Position numbers and translations under genes: made by a program. Shown here piece by piece: positions 26,347-33,909 of a stretch of 64,000 bases of DNA. Within the stretch, counting starts at the first letter, position 1. The number at the start of each line of letters is the position of its first letter. The notes beneath the pieces are model-generated. The model did no database searches, was not told the DNA's origin, and saw only the letters and a program-made list of their open reading frames with translations. This DNA comes from Hydrogenophaga sp. (GTDB lineage Bacteria; Pseudomonadota; Gammaproteobacteria; Burkholderiales; Burkholderiaceae_C), in the NCBI RefSeq assembly GCF_030373245.1, contig NZ_JAUCZF010000001.1, positions 372,001 to 436,000 on the forward strand, read 5' to 3'.

Positions 26347-26859
26347 TCATATCTCTACGACGAAGCTGAAGCCGTGGCGCTGGAAGCCGAGGGATTCGTA
26401 GAAGGCGTGTGCGGCCTGGCGTTTGGCGTTCGACGACAAGGCCAGCTTGTAGCAACCGGCATCGCGTGCTTGCTGCAAGGCATGGGCCATAAGCAGGCGG
26501 CCAATGCCCTGGCCCTGGCGCTCGGGTGCCACGACCACGTCCTCGGCGATGGCCGACGGCGTGCCGTTGTGAGCCAGGTTGTGCATCACCAGCAGCGCGT
26601 AGCTGCCGACCACGGCACCACCTTGGGCGTCGCAGGCAACAAACAGCCGGTAGCTGGGGTACTCGGCGAAGCGGCGGAACAGCGCACGCGCCTGCGCGGG
26701 CTCCAGCACCCGGCTGTCGAGGCCGGACTGGAGATAGAGCGTCAGCACATGGTCCAGATCGGCCTCAGTGGCCTGCCGGATCAGGGGGTGTATTGACGTA
26801 CCTCCGCCCTGCGGGCTGCGGTGCGAGCTTGCTTGGGAGCGGCCCTGCGCGGCGCTCAT
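26347..26859 (-). CDS. GNAT acetyltransferase of the phn operon (PhnO-like)
   Basis: A 170-residue N-acetyltransferase. The acetyl-CoA loop is APERQGQGIGRLL (R-x-x-G-x-G) and the C-terminal part LSSNAKRQAAHAFYESLGF matches the GNAT fold. Its place between phnJ and phnK suggests an aminoalkylphosphonate N-acetyltransferase (PhnO role), but it is not clearly closer to PhnO than to other GNATs. Its ATG overlaps the phnJ stop (ATGA). The first about 22 residues are encoded by a dispersed repeat (26800-26859), so the native start may once have been different. Confidence 0.75.
   Translation of the reverse strand: MSAAQGRSQASSHRSPQGGGTSIHPLIRQATEADLDHVLTLYLQSGLDSRVLEPAQARALFRRFAEYPSYRLFVACDAQGGAVVGSYALLVMHNLAHNGTPSAIAEDVVVAPERQGQGIGRLLMAHALQQARDAGCYKLALSSNAKRQAAHAFYESLGFQRHGFSFVVEI
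26800..26859. repeat. Dispersed repeat, family 2, forming the GNAT gene start
   Basis: On the minus strand it reads GGGCCGCTCCCAAG, later CCGCAGGGCGGAGGT. The first block recurs at 38078-38091 and, more loosely, in imuB. The second recurs at 31590-31604 just before phnN. It encodes the N-terminal leader of the GNAT protein. Confidence 0.6.
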
Positions 26860-27758
26860 GTCGGCGTCCCGCCAGTCGGCTGGCGCGACTGGCAATAGTC
26901 CGAGTCCGAGCACACATGCATGCGCGCACCAGCGTCATCGGTGATCACCTCGTCGAGGAAGGAATCCGTGGCGCCGCACAGGGCGCAGGCGGCGTCCCAG
27001 CGCTGCACCTCGAACGGATAGTCCTCGAAACCCAAGCTTTCGACCGACGTGTACGGCGGCACGGCGTAAATGCGCTTCTCGCGCCCGGCGCCAAACAGCT
27101 GCAGGGCGGGGTTCATGTGCATCTTGGGGTTGTCGAACTTCGGGATCGGCGACGGCGCCATCACGTAGCGGCCGTTGACCAGCACGGGGTAGTCGTAGGT
27201 GGTGGCGATGTGGCCATAGCGCGCGATGTCTTCGTAGAGCTTCACGTGCATCAACCCGTATTCGGCCAGGCCGTGCAGGGTGCGTGTCTCGGTCTCGCGC
27301 GGCTCCAGGCGCTGCATGGGCTCGGGCACCGGCACCTGATACACCAGCACCTGTCCTTCAACCAGAGGGATCTCGGGGATGCGGTGGCGCGTCTGGATCA
27401 GCGTGGCGTCCACAGTGCGCGTGGTGGTGGCCACACCGGTGGTGCGCTGGAAGAAGCGCCGGATGTTGACCGCGTTGACGGTGTCGTCCGAGCCCTGGTC
27501 GATGACCTTCAAGGTGTCGTCCGGCCCGATCACCGAGGCGGTCACCTGGATGCCGCCGGTGCCCCAGCCGTAGGGCAGCGGCATCTCGCGCGAACCGAAC
27601 GGCACCTGGTAGCCAGGAATGGCCACGGCCTTGAGGATGGCGCGGCGGATCATGCGCTTGGTGCGTTCATCGAGGTAGGCGAAGTTGACCTCGGCCGCGC
27701 GTTCGACGGAGGGCTCGGGCAGGCGCTCCAGCGCCACGGCTTCGTACGGTGCGTTCAT
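26856..27758 (-). CDS. phnJ: C-P lyase, radical SAM subunit
   Basis: The 300-residue PhnJ catalyses the radical cleavage of the carbon-phosphorus bond. The Cys ligands are present near the C-terminus: CALCGATDSF and, about 22 residues on, CSDSDYC (C-x5-C), corresponding to the 4Fe-4S and catalytic cysteines of the family. Motifs YGWGTGGIQ and DQGSDDTVNAVNIRRFF are typical. It overlaps phnI and the GNAT gene by four bases each. Confidence 0.95.
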   Translation of the reverse strand: MNAPYEAVALERLPEPSVERAAEVNFAYLDERTKRMIRRAILKAVAIPGYQVPFGSREMPLPYGWGTGGIQVTASVIGPDDTLKVIDQGSDDTVNAVNIRRFFQRTTGVATTTRTVDATLIQTRHRIPEIPLVEGQVLVYQVPVPEPMQRLEPRETETRTLHGLAEYGLMHVKLYEDIARYGHIATTYDYPVLVNGRYVMAPSPIPKFDNPKMHMNPALQLFGAGREKRIYAVPPYTSVESLGFEDYPFEVQRWDAACALCGATDSFLDEVITDDAGARMHVCSDSDYCQSRQPTGGTPT

Positions 27759-28864
27759 GCGGCATCCTCTTCTTCGGCGATGGGCTGTGTGACGGCCACG
27801 GCGCGCATCTTGCGCACCAGCTCCAGCTCGGACTGGAAGTCGACGTAGTGCGGCAGCTTCAAATGCTGCACAAAGCCCGAGGCCTCCAGGCTGTCGCTGT
27901 GCGAGAGCACGAACTCGGGCATCTGGGCCGGCGACGACACGGCCTCACCGAGTTCGTCGGCACGCAAGGCGCGGTCCACCAGGCTCATGGCCATGGCCTT
28001 GCGCTCGCTGTGGCCAAAGGCCAGGCCGTAGCCGCGCGTGAACTGCGGTGGCTCGGTCTTGCTGCCAGCGAACTGGTTGACCATCTCGCATTCGGTCAGC
28101 TCCATGTCACCGATGGAAATGGCAAAGCCCAGTTCCTCGGGCACGATCTCCACCGCCACCTGCCCGAGGCGGATTTCGCCGACGAAGGGGTGCGAGTTCG
28201 CATAACCGCGCTGCGTCGAATACGCCATCGCGAGCAGAAAACCTTCATCACCGCGCGCCAGGTTCTGCAGTCGCGTGGCGCGGTCGGCGGGAAAACGCAG
28301 CGGCTCACGCGTCAGATCCACCGGCGAAGGATCGCCTGGCGGCACCGGGCGAGTTTCGATCAGGCCTTCCTGGTTCAGCAGGTCCACCACGCGCGGCGAA
28401 GCCTCGGGCTGAGCGCCGCCCGCAGCGACCGCGTCACCCGATACCACCGGTGCGCCGCTGGCCAGCAGGGTGAAGTCGAGCAGTCGCTGGGTGTAGTCGT
28501 AGGTGGGGCCGAGCACCTGGCCACCAGGCAGGTCCTTGAAGGTGGCCGAGACGCGGCGCTCCAGCGCCATGCGAGCCGTGTCCAGCGCGCAGGTGGTGCC
28601 CAGGCGCGGTAGCGTAGCGCGGTAGGCGCGCAGCAGGAAGATGGCTTCAACCAGATCGCCCGAAGCCTGTTTGATGGCCAGGGCGGCGAGCTCGGGGTCG
28701 TACACCGAGCCTTCGGTCATGACGCGATCAACCGCCAGCTTGAGCTGCTCGCGGATCTGCGCCACACCGAGCTCGGGCTGGGCCGGGTCGCCACGGCGCT
28801 GGTCGGCCAGCAGGCGGTAGCTGTTGAGGATGGCGGTTTCTCCGCCCTTGACGGCAACGTACAT
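27755..28864 (-). CDS. phnI: C-P lyase core subunit (nucleosidase/transferase)
   Basis: The 369-residue PhnI displaces the base of ATP with a phosphonate, in complex with PhnG, PhnH and PhnL. It starts MYVAVKGGETAI, the canonical opening. Other hallmarks are SYRLLADQRRGD, YAYSTQRG-like AYSTQRGYANSHPF and LPHYVDFQSEL. The ATG at 28864 follows the phnH stop by two bases. Confidence 0.95.
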   Translation of the reverse strand: MYVAVKGGETAILNSYRLLADQRRGDPAQPELGVAQIREQLKLAVDRVMTEGSVYDPELAALAIKQASGDLVEAIFLLRAYRATLPRLGTTCALDTARMALERRVSATFKDLPGGQVLGPTYDYTQRLLDFTLLASGAPVVSGDAVAAGGAQPEASPRVVDLLNQEGLIETRPVPPGDPSPVDLTREPLRFPADRATRLQNLARGDEGFLLAMAYSTQRGYANSHPFVGEIRLGQVAVEIVPEELGFAISIGDMELTECEMVNQFAGSKTEPPQFTRGYGLAFGHSERKAMAMSLVDRALRADELGEAVSSPAQMPEFVLSHSDSLEASGFVQHLKLPHYVDFQSELELVRKMRAVAVTQPIAEEEDAA

Positions 28865-28866
28865 GG

Positions 28867-29502
28867 TCAGGCCTCGACAGGTGTGTGAATGCGCGTGGTG
28901 CGCGGCAGACCCACGAGCTGGTCGTGGGTGGCGAGGAACAGGTCGACGCCGCGCGGGAAGCCAGCGTTGTTGAGCGCCCATTGCGCGGCAAAGTCAGCGG
29001 GCAGGCCGGTGACGCCGAGCGTCGCCTGCTCGCGAATGCCGGGGCCGCTGAGCGTCCAGTGCTGCGCATCAGCGTCATCAACGGGCCCGGCGGACAGGCA
29101 ACTCACATCGACCACGCAGGTGGCCGACTGGTCGGGGCTTTCGTCGCTGCCCTGCTGCAGGCTCTGCAGTTCGGGTAGCAGATCGCCAGCGCCCACCCAG
29201 ACAAACTGGGCCATCTCGGCGTGCTCCAGCAGCTGGCAGCCAGTGTGAAAACGCAGCCACATGGCGGCATCGCTGTCGCGCAGCGAGGGGGACAGCCAGA
29301 GGCCACAGTCGGCGTCGAGCATGGCGAGCAGGAACACCGCAGCGGCGGCGTTGCCGCGTCGGGGCAACTCGGCATCGTGTTCCACCGGGATGCAGCGACC
29401 GGGGTGCGACAGGGCCATCAAGGCAGACCGGAACACCGCCTGGCTGCCAAAGGCCTCATGGGAAAAACCGGCCCCCACCGAAGACAGATCGTGAGCCATC
29501 AT
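28867..29502 (-). CDS. phnH: C-P lyase core subunit
   Basis: The 211-residue PhnH is a PLP-transferase-like fold protein without cofactor that completes the PhnGHIJ core. It shows FGSQAVFRSALMALSHPGR near the N-terminus and GPGIREQATLGVTGLP, then RGVDLFLATHDQLVGLPRTT at the end. It overlaps the phnG stop, in the order phnG-phnH-phnI. Confidence 0.93.
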   Translation of the reverse strand: MMAHDLSSVGAGFSHEAFGSQAVFRSALMALSHPGRCIPVEHDAELPRRGNAAAAVFLLAMLDADCGLWLSPSLRDSDAAMWLRFHTGCQLLEHAEMAQFVWVGAGDLLPELQSLQQGSDESPDQSATCVVDVSCLSAGPVDDADAQHWTLSGPGIREQATLGVTGLPADFAAQWALNNAGFPRGVDLFLATHDQLVGLPRTTRIHTPVEA

Positions 29503-30017
29503 TCGCCCTCCTCTTCGCCGTCGGCACCGCCCGACTCGCGTGCCACGGTGAAGAACTCGACCTTCGTGCTCTGAACGCGCAGCAGGCGCCGCGCCTGCTC
29601 CTGTGCCAGATGGTCGCGCACCGGCTGCAGCAGTTGCGCCTCCAGCGCCGGCTGTTGCAGCGGGTCCTGCAACATGGCATCGGCCAGCGCCGCAAGCTGA
29701 GCGTGGCGGTGCGAACGTCCCATCACATAGGCCACGCCCACTGGGTCCTGCTGGGTGGCGCCGGGTAGGCGCAGCGCGCAGCGGGTCACGGTGACTTCAC
29801 CGAGGTTGAAGCGCTCGCCGGTGCCGCCCGCGCGGCCCTGCACCATCATGAGCCCGGTCTCAGGAGCGCGCAGCCAGCGCGGCGGCGCCACGCTGTGGGG
29901 TGCCAGCGCGACCTCGAGCACCGGCATCGGTGCGCGCGCCAGCAGGGCCATCCAGTCGGGCCTGGTCAGCGGAGATTTCGGCCGGCTCGGCGCTGAACTG
30001 TCAAATGCGTGAAACAT
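29499..30017 (-). CDS. phnG: C-P lyase core subunit
   Basis: The 172-residue PhnG is the first gene of the minus-strand C-P lyase operon. It includes the TVTRCALRLPG segment with the conserved Cys and GVAYVMGRSHRHAQLAALAD. The ATG at 30017 (MFHAFDS) was chosen because the frame upstream runs into the phnF promoter region. The start is about 20 bases from the GTCTAGAC palindrome, so PhnF would repress it. Confidence 0.93.
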   Translation of the reverse strand: MFHAFDSSAPSRPKSPLTRPDWMALLARAPMPVLEVALAPHSVAPPRWLRAPETGLMMVQGRAGGTGERFNLGEVTVTRCALRLPGATQQDPVGVAYVMGRSHRHAQLAALADAMLQDPLQQPALEAQLLQPVRDHLAQEQARRLLRVQSTKVEFFTVARESGGADGEEEGE

Positions 30018-30036
30018 GTCCGTGGTACCTTGTAAG

Positions 30037-30048
30037 ACGTCTAGACAA
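30037..30048. promoter_or_regulatory. Probable PhnF operator in the phnG-phnF divergent promoter
   Basis: ACGTCTAGACAA, with the core palindrome GTCTAGAC (30039-30046) shared with the site before phnC. It lies between the divergent phnG (start 30017) and phnF (start 30093), so one site could control both directions, including autoregulation. Confidence 0.65.
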
Positions 30049-30092
30049 ATTGAATCCAGGCCTTGAGCGTAGAGCCGGCAAATGTCCCTTTC

Positions 30093-30854
30093 ATGACAAA
30101 ACTTCTGACCCTCACAAACACCCTTCCGGATGCCCCTCGCGCCAACCAGAGCTTCTGGTCGCGCATCGCCAATGAGATCTCCGAGGCCATTGCGCGCGGC
30201 GTGTACGAGCCCGGCCAGCGTCTGCCTTCGGAGCATGTGCTGGCCGAGCAGTACGGCGTCAACCGCCACACCGTGCGCCGCTCCCTCGCCAGCCTGTGCC
30301 AGAAGGGCCTGGTGCGCATCACGCAAGGCAGCGGCACCTATGTCGAGGACTTCGCGGTGGACCTGATCATTGGCAAGCGCACGCGCCACCGCCAGAACAT
30401 GGCGCAGGCCGGTCTGCAAGGGCGTTTCGAGGTGCAGGACGCCCAACGCACCCGCGCCTCCGCCGCGATGGCGCAGGCTCTGCAGGTGCCCGCGCGCAGC
30501 CCTGTGTTGCGCCTGCAGGTGCTGGGTGTGGGTGCGGGTCAGCCGCTGCACGTGAGCGACCGGGTGTTCCCCCTGCCTCGCTTCGACCGGTTCGAAGCGG
30601 TGTTGCGCGAGACCGGCTCGATCACCGATGCCTTCACCGCTCATGGTGTAACCGACTACACCCGCAAGGAAAGCCGCATCACCGCGCAGATGCCCAGCCC
30701 GGAGGTGGCGGCCTTGCTCAAGCAGCCGGTCAACCGGCCGGTGCTGTTCGTGACCAGCGTGAACGTCGACAGCGAGGGCGTGCCGATCGAGTTCGCCAGC
30801 ACCTGGTTCGCGGGCGACCGCGTCAAGCTCACGGTGACCCACGATGAACATTGA
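30093..30854 (+). CDS. phnF: GntR/HutC-family phosphonate regulator
   Basis: A 253-residue regulator with an N-terminal winged helix (LPSEHVLAEQYGVNRHTVRR, then GSGTYVED) and a UTRA ligand domain (about residues 95-250). Its position divergent from phnG and its family identify it as PhnF, the repressor of phn genes. It is the first gene of the plus-strand unit DUF1045-phnN-hexapeptide-EEP. The next gene starts 11 bases before its stop. Confidence 0.9.
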   Translation: MTKLLTLTNTLPDAPRANQSFWSRIANEISEAIARGVYEPGQRLPSEHVLAEQYGVNRHTVRRSLASLCQKGLVRITQGSGTYVEDFAVDLIIGKRTRHRQNMAQAGLQGRFEVQDAQRTRASAAMAQALQVPARSPVLRLQVLGVGAGQPLHVSDRVFPLPRFDRFEAVLRETGSITDAFTAHGVTDYTRKESRITAQMPSPEVAALLKQPVNRPVLFVTSVNVDSEGVPIEFASTWFAGDRVKLTVTHDEH

Positions 30855-31560
30855 TCTCGCCCAGGCCCACCGCTTCGCCGTCTACTTCGCGCCACCGCCT
30901 GGCTCGGCCTGGTGGGAGGCGGGCAGCCACTGGCTGGGCCGTGACGCGGCCAGCGAAACCCCACTCGAACAGCCCGCCTTCGACGGTCTCGGGCCCGAGC
31001 TGCAACGGCGGCTCACCGCAGAGCCTGCGCGCTACGGATGGCACGCCACACTCAAAGCGCCGTTCGTGCTGAGCGAGGGCGTGGGCCTGGAAGACCTGCG
31101 AGGGGCGCTGCAAGCGTTGGCAGCCTCGTTCACCGCCTTTGACATGTCGGCCCTTCAGGTGAGACAGCTGGGGGATTTCCTGGCCCTGTGCCCGGAAGGC
31201 GGCAAGGACGCCATCAACGCGGTGGCCAGCGCCTGCGTGACCCAGCTGGACCGGCTGGCCGCGCCCTTGTCGTCAGACGAACTCGAACGCCGGCGGCGCA
31301 AGAGCAGCCTTTCCACACAGGAAGACGCCTTGCTGGTGCGCTGGGGTTACCCCTATGTGCTGGAGCGCTACCGCTTCCACCTCTCGCTCACCGGCAACCT
31401 GCAAGGGGCCGATGCCCAAACGGTACAGGGCCTAGAGCATGCGGCAAAGGCCTGGTTCGGTGCGCTACCGCGCTGCCTTTTTGATGGACTCTCGCTGTTT
31501 GTCGAACCCACCAAGGGCGCCGACTTCGTTTTCGTCGAGCGCTGGGCGTTTTCTCAATGA
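30844..31560 (+). CDS. DUF1045 phosphonate-metabolism protein (2H phosphoesterase-like)
   Basis: A 238-residue DUF1045 protein, a family found beside C-P lyase genes. Two H-x-(T/S)-(L/hydrophobic) motifs, HATLKAP (about residue 68) and HLSLTG (about 180), make it a 2H phosphoesterase-fold candidate, that is, an enzyme acting on cyclic phosphates. Because phnP (cyclic ribose phosphate phosphodiesterase) is absent from this island, this is the best candidate for opening 5-phosphoribosyl 1,2-cyclic phosphate. It overlaps phnF by 11 bases. Confidence 0.85.
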   Translation: MNIDLAQAHRFAVYFAPPPGSAWWEAGSHWLGRDAASETPLEQPAFDGLGPELQRRLTAEPARYGWHATLKAPFVLSEGVGLEDLRGALQALAASFTAFDMSALQVRQLGDFLALCPEGGKDAINAVASACVTQLDRLAAPLSSDELERRRRKSSLSTQEDALLVRWGYPYVLERYRFHLSLTGNLQGADAQTVQGLEHAAKAWFGALPRCLFDGLSLFVEPTKGADFVFVERWAFSQ

Positions 31561-31609
31561 GCGCGGCAACGGGCACCGCCCATCCTGTCCGCAGGGCGGA
31601 GGTCAAGCG

Positions 31610-32164
31610 ATGAGCCGTCGCCTCGTGTACGTGGTCGGCCCGTCGGGCGCGGGCAAAGACAGCGTGCTCGGCTGGACGCGCCACCAGCTCGCGAACACGC
31701 CATCGATCCACTGGGCACGGCGCACCATCACCCGCGCGGCGCGTCCGGGTGACGAGGTGCATGAGGCGGTGGACGAGACGCAGTTTCTGGCACTGCGGGA
31801 ACGGGGTGCCTTCGCGCTCAACTGGCAAGCCAACGGGCTTCACTACGGCATTCGCCACTGTGAAACCGCGCCGCTGGACCATGGCCACTGGGTACTCGTC
31901 AACGGCTCCCGAGGCTACCTGGAACCCACCCGCAGCCGCTTTCCGGGGCTGACCGTGGTACACGTCTGTGCCAGCCCCGAGACCCTGCGCCAGCGACTGC
32001 TGGCGCGCGGCCGGGAAGGCCTCGCGGAGGTCGAGGCGCGCATCCGGCGCACGCAGTCGCTGCCGCCGGTACAGGCCATCGAGATCCTGAACGACGGCGC
32101 GCTGGAAGACGCAGGCCGCATGCTCCTCAACCACCTCCAGCATCTGCCCGGATGGCCCGAATGA
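31610..32164 (+). CDS. phnN: Ribose 1,5-bisphosphate phosphokinase
   Basis: A 184-residue guanylate-kinase-like enzyme that phosphorylates ribose 1,5-bisphosphate to PRPP, the last step of C-P lyase ribose salvage. The P-loop is GPSGAGKDSVL at about residues 10-20. The ribosome binding site (GGAGG at 31600-31604) lies within a repeat-like stretch also found before the GNAT gene. Its stop overlaps the next start (ATGA). Confidence 0.92.
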   Translation: MSRRLVYVVGPSGAGKDSVLGWTRHQLANTPSIHWARRTITRAARPGDEVHEAVDETQFLALRERGAFALNWQANGLHYGIRHCETAPLDHGHWVLVNGSRGYLEPTRSRFPGLTVVHVCASPETLRQRLLARGREGLAEVEARIRRTQSLPPVQAIEILNDGALEDAGRMLLNHLQHLPGWPE

Positions 32165-32808
32165 CCCACACCCACATTGCATCGTTCAACGTCGGCGAAG
32201 TACCGCGGCTTGGCGTGGCGCCGAGCATCGCCCCCACCGCCGTTGTCAAGGACTGCCGCTTCGGCCGCTACACCGAGGTGGGCGATCAGGCGCGCCTGAC
32301 CGACAGCGTGCTCGACGACTACTCCTATCTGGAGCGGGGCTGCGACATCATGTCGACCGACATCGGCAAGTTCAGCAACATCGCGGCCATGGTGCGCATC
32401 AACCCGGGCTTCCATCCCATGGAGCGCCCTACGCTGCACCACTTCACCTACCGCCGTGCCCGGTACGGCTTCGCTCCGGACGACGATGCGAGCTTCTTCG
32501 AGTGGCGCCTTCGCCAACGCGTCAGCATCGGCCACGACACCTGGATCGGACACGGCGTGGTCATCATGCCGGGCGTGAGCATCGGCAACGGGGCGGTAAT
32601 CGGCAGCAACTCGGTTGTCACCAAAGACGTGCCCGCCTACGCCATCGCGGCAGGTGCCCCGGCGAAGGTGCTGCGCCAGCGCTTCACCCCGTCGATTGCC
32701 CGTGCCATCGAGTCCACTGCCTGGTGGGACTGGGACCACGCCACACTGGCCGAACGCATAGACGATTTCAATGACCTGAGGCGCTTTCTGTCGAGTTACG
32801 CCCCATGA
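32161..32808 (+). CDS. Hexapeptide-repeat transferase of the phn island
   Basis: A 215-residue left-handed beta-helix protein of the phosphonate-associated hexapeptide acyltransferase type (xenobiotic/chloramphenicol acetyltransferase-like). Repeats are visible at VGDQARLTDSVLDDYSYLE and GHDTWIGHGVVIMPGVSIG. The conserved His in MRINPGFHPMERP-type segments fits an acyltransferase. It may modify aminophosphonates or a sugar intermediate. It is translationally coupled to phnN and the next gene by ATGA overlaps. Confidence 0.85.
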   Translation: MTHTHIASFNVGEVPRLGVAPSIAPTAVVKDCRFGRYTEVGDQARLTDSVLDDYSYLERGCDIMSTDIGKFSNIAAMVRINPGFHPMERPTLHHFTYRRARYGFAPDDDASFFEWRLRQRVSIGHDTWIGHGVVIMPGVSIGNGAVIGSNSVVTKDVPAYAIAAGAPAKVLRQRFTPSIARAIESTAWWDWDHATLAERIDDFNDLRRFLSSYAP

Positions 32809-33626
32809 CCGCAGAACAGACTGCCACCGACACAAGCCCCACCCGGTTGAAGGTGGTTACGTTCAACACCTGGAAGTGCGACGGTGAATACGCCATGCGC
32901 CTGGAGGCGATGTGCGAGCAGATGAAGGCTCTGGACGCCGATGTTTTCGCGCTGCAGGAATGTTTTGCCACGCTCGACGGCAGCACCGACACCGCTCGCT
33001 TCCTGGCACACCACCTGGGCATGCACCTGCACACCGCTCCTGCCCGCCGCAAACCGCGCTGGTTTCAAGGTGGGTGGGTGGACAGCTTCTCCTCGCTGGC
33101 CGTGTTGTCGCGCGAGCCGATACGGTCCGGCGAAGCGCTGGAACTGCCGTCTTCGGTGACCGATGGCGGCCGAGTGGCCAATTTCTGTTCAATGGAGGTT
33201 GCCGGGTGGTCGGTGTTACTGGTCAATGTCCATCTGTCGCACCTACCCCATCCAGATGGCGACCCGCTGCGCACCGAACAGCTGCGAACGCTGTTGAATC
33301 GACTGGGGCAGATGCCGCGGCACGACCTGAGCCTGGTTTGCGGCGACTTCAACGCATCGATGGACTCGCCTGAACTGGCCCCATTTATGACTCATCCCTG
33401 GGGCTTGTTGGATGCTTTTGCACAGTCTGGAGGCGCGGAGAAGTTCACCTTCTTTGCGCCCGGAGGGCAGGGCCTGAACCTGGACCACATACTTTGTGTG
33501 CCCTCTTGCTCACGAGTGTCCGTGAGCTATCGCGAGGCCGTGATGGTGCTGAATACGGCTACAACGCCGTGGGGCGCAATGCCCAGCGATCATTCAGGGG
33601 TCAGCGTGACCTTCGCCCTCGGCTAA
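32805..33626 (+). CDS. Endonuclease/exonuclease/phosphatase-family protein of the phn island
   Basis: A 273-residue EEP-fold phosphoesterase. Metal and catalytic motifs are FNTWKCDG (Asn), LQECF (Glu), GDFNAS (Asp/Asn), LNLDHIL and SDHSGV (Asp-His). There is no signal peptide, so it is cytoplasmic. Coupled by ATGA to the hexapeptide gene, it ends the plus-strand phn unit. It may hydrolyse a phosphodiester or phosphomonoester made during C-P lyase metabolism. No such activity is proven for it. Confidence 0.8.
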   Translation: MTAEQTATDTSPTRLKVVTFNTWKCDGEYAMRLEAMCEQMKALDADVFALQECFATLDGSTDTARFLAHHLGMHLHTAPARRKPRWFQGGWVDSFSSLAVLSREPIRSGEALELPSSVTDGGRVANFCSMEVAGWSVLLVNVHLSHLPHPDGDPLRTEQLRTLLNRLGQMPRHDLSLVCGDFNASMDSPELAPFMTHPWGLLDAFAQSGGAEKFTFFAPGGQGLNLDHILCVPSCSRVSVSYREAVMVLNTATTPWGAMPSDHSGVSVTFALG

Positions 33627-33909
33627 ATTGAGCTTGGCTTGGCAGGAGCAGTCAACCAAAGTTTCTGTCAAACGCTGCAAACACAATTCGCGCAGCAAGG
33701 CTGCTTTCATTGTTGTTCTTTTTCTCCGGTTGCAAGCCGCTCAAAGTGAGGCAACAGTTCAACCTGTTTTCGGGGATTGCCTCACCCCTCACTTCGAGAG
33801 AAGTCGGCGATCCTGGGTCGTTCGATGAGATTGATTTTTGTCACGATGACCTCGGCGACGGCGCATGAGTTTTTCAACACAACTGGCCTCCCTCCGACAT
33901 TCACCTTCC
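33627..33909. other. Spacer after the phn island
   Basis: 283 bases. A 66-codon frame from a TTG (33628-33828) has no family sequence and no ribosome binding site. The last part (CCGACATTCAC at 33895-33905, next to CTCAATG) is duplicated at the left relic (18701). I see no promoter or terminator that I can support. Confidence 0.45.

Noticed and set aside
23565-33626. A phnP gene in the C-P lyase island
   Set aside because: No metallo-beta-lactamase HxHxDH motif is present in any gene of the island; the EEP and DUF1045 proteins are different folds.
33628-33828. 66-codon gene after the phn island
   Set aside because: TTG start without ribosome binding site, and no recognisable domain.
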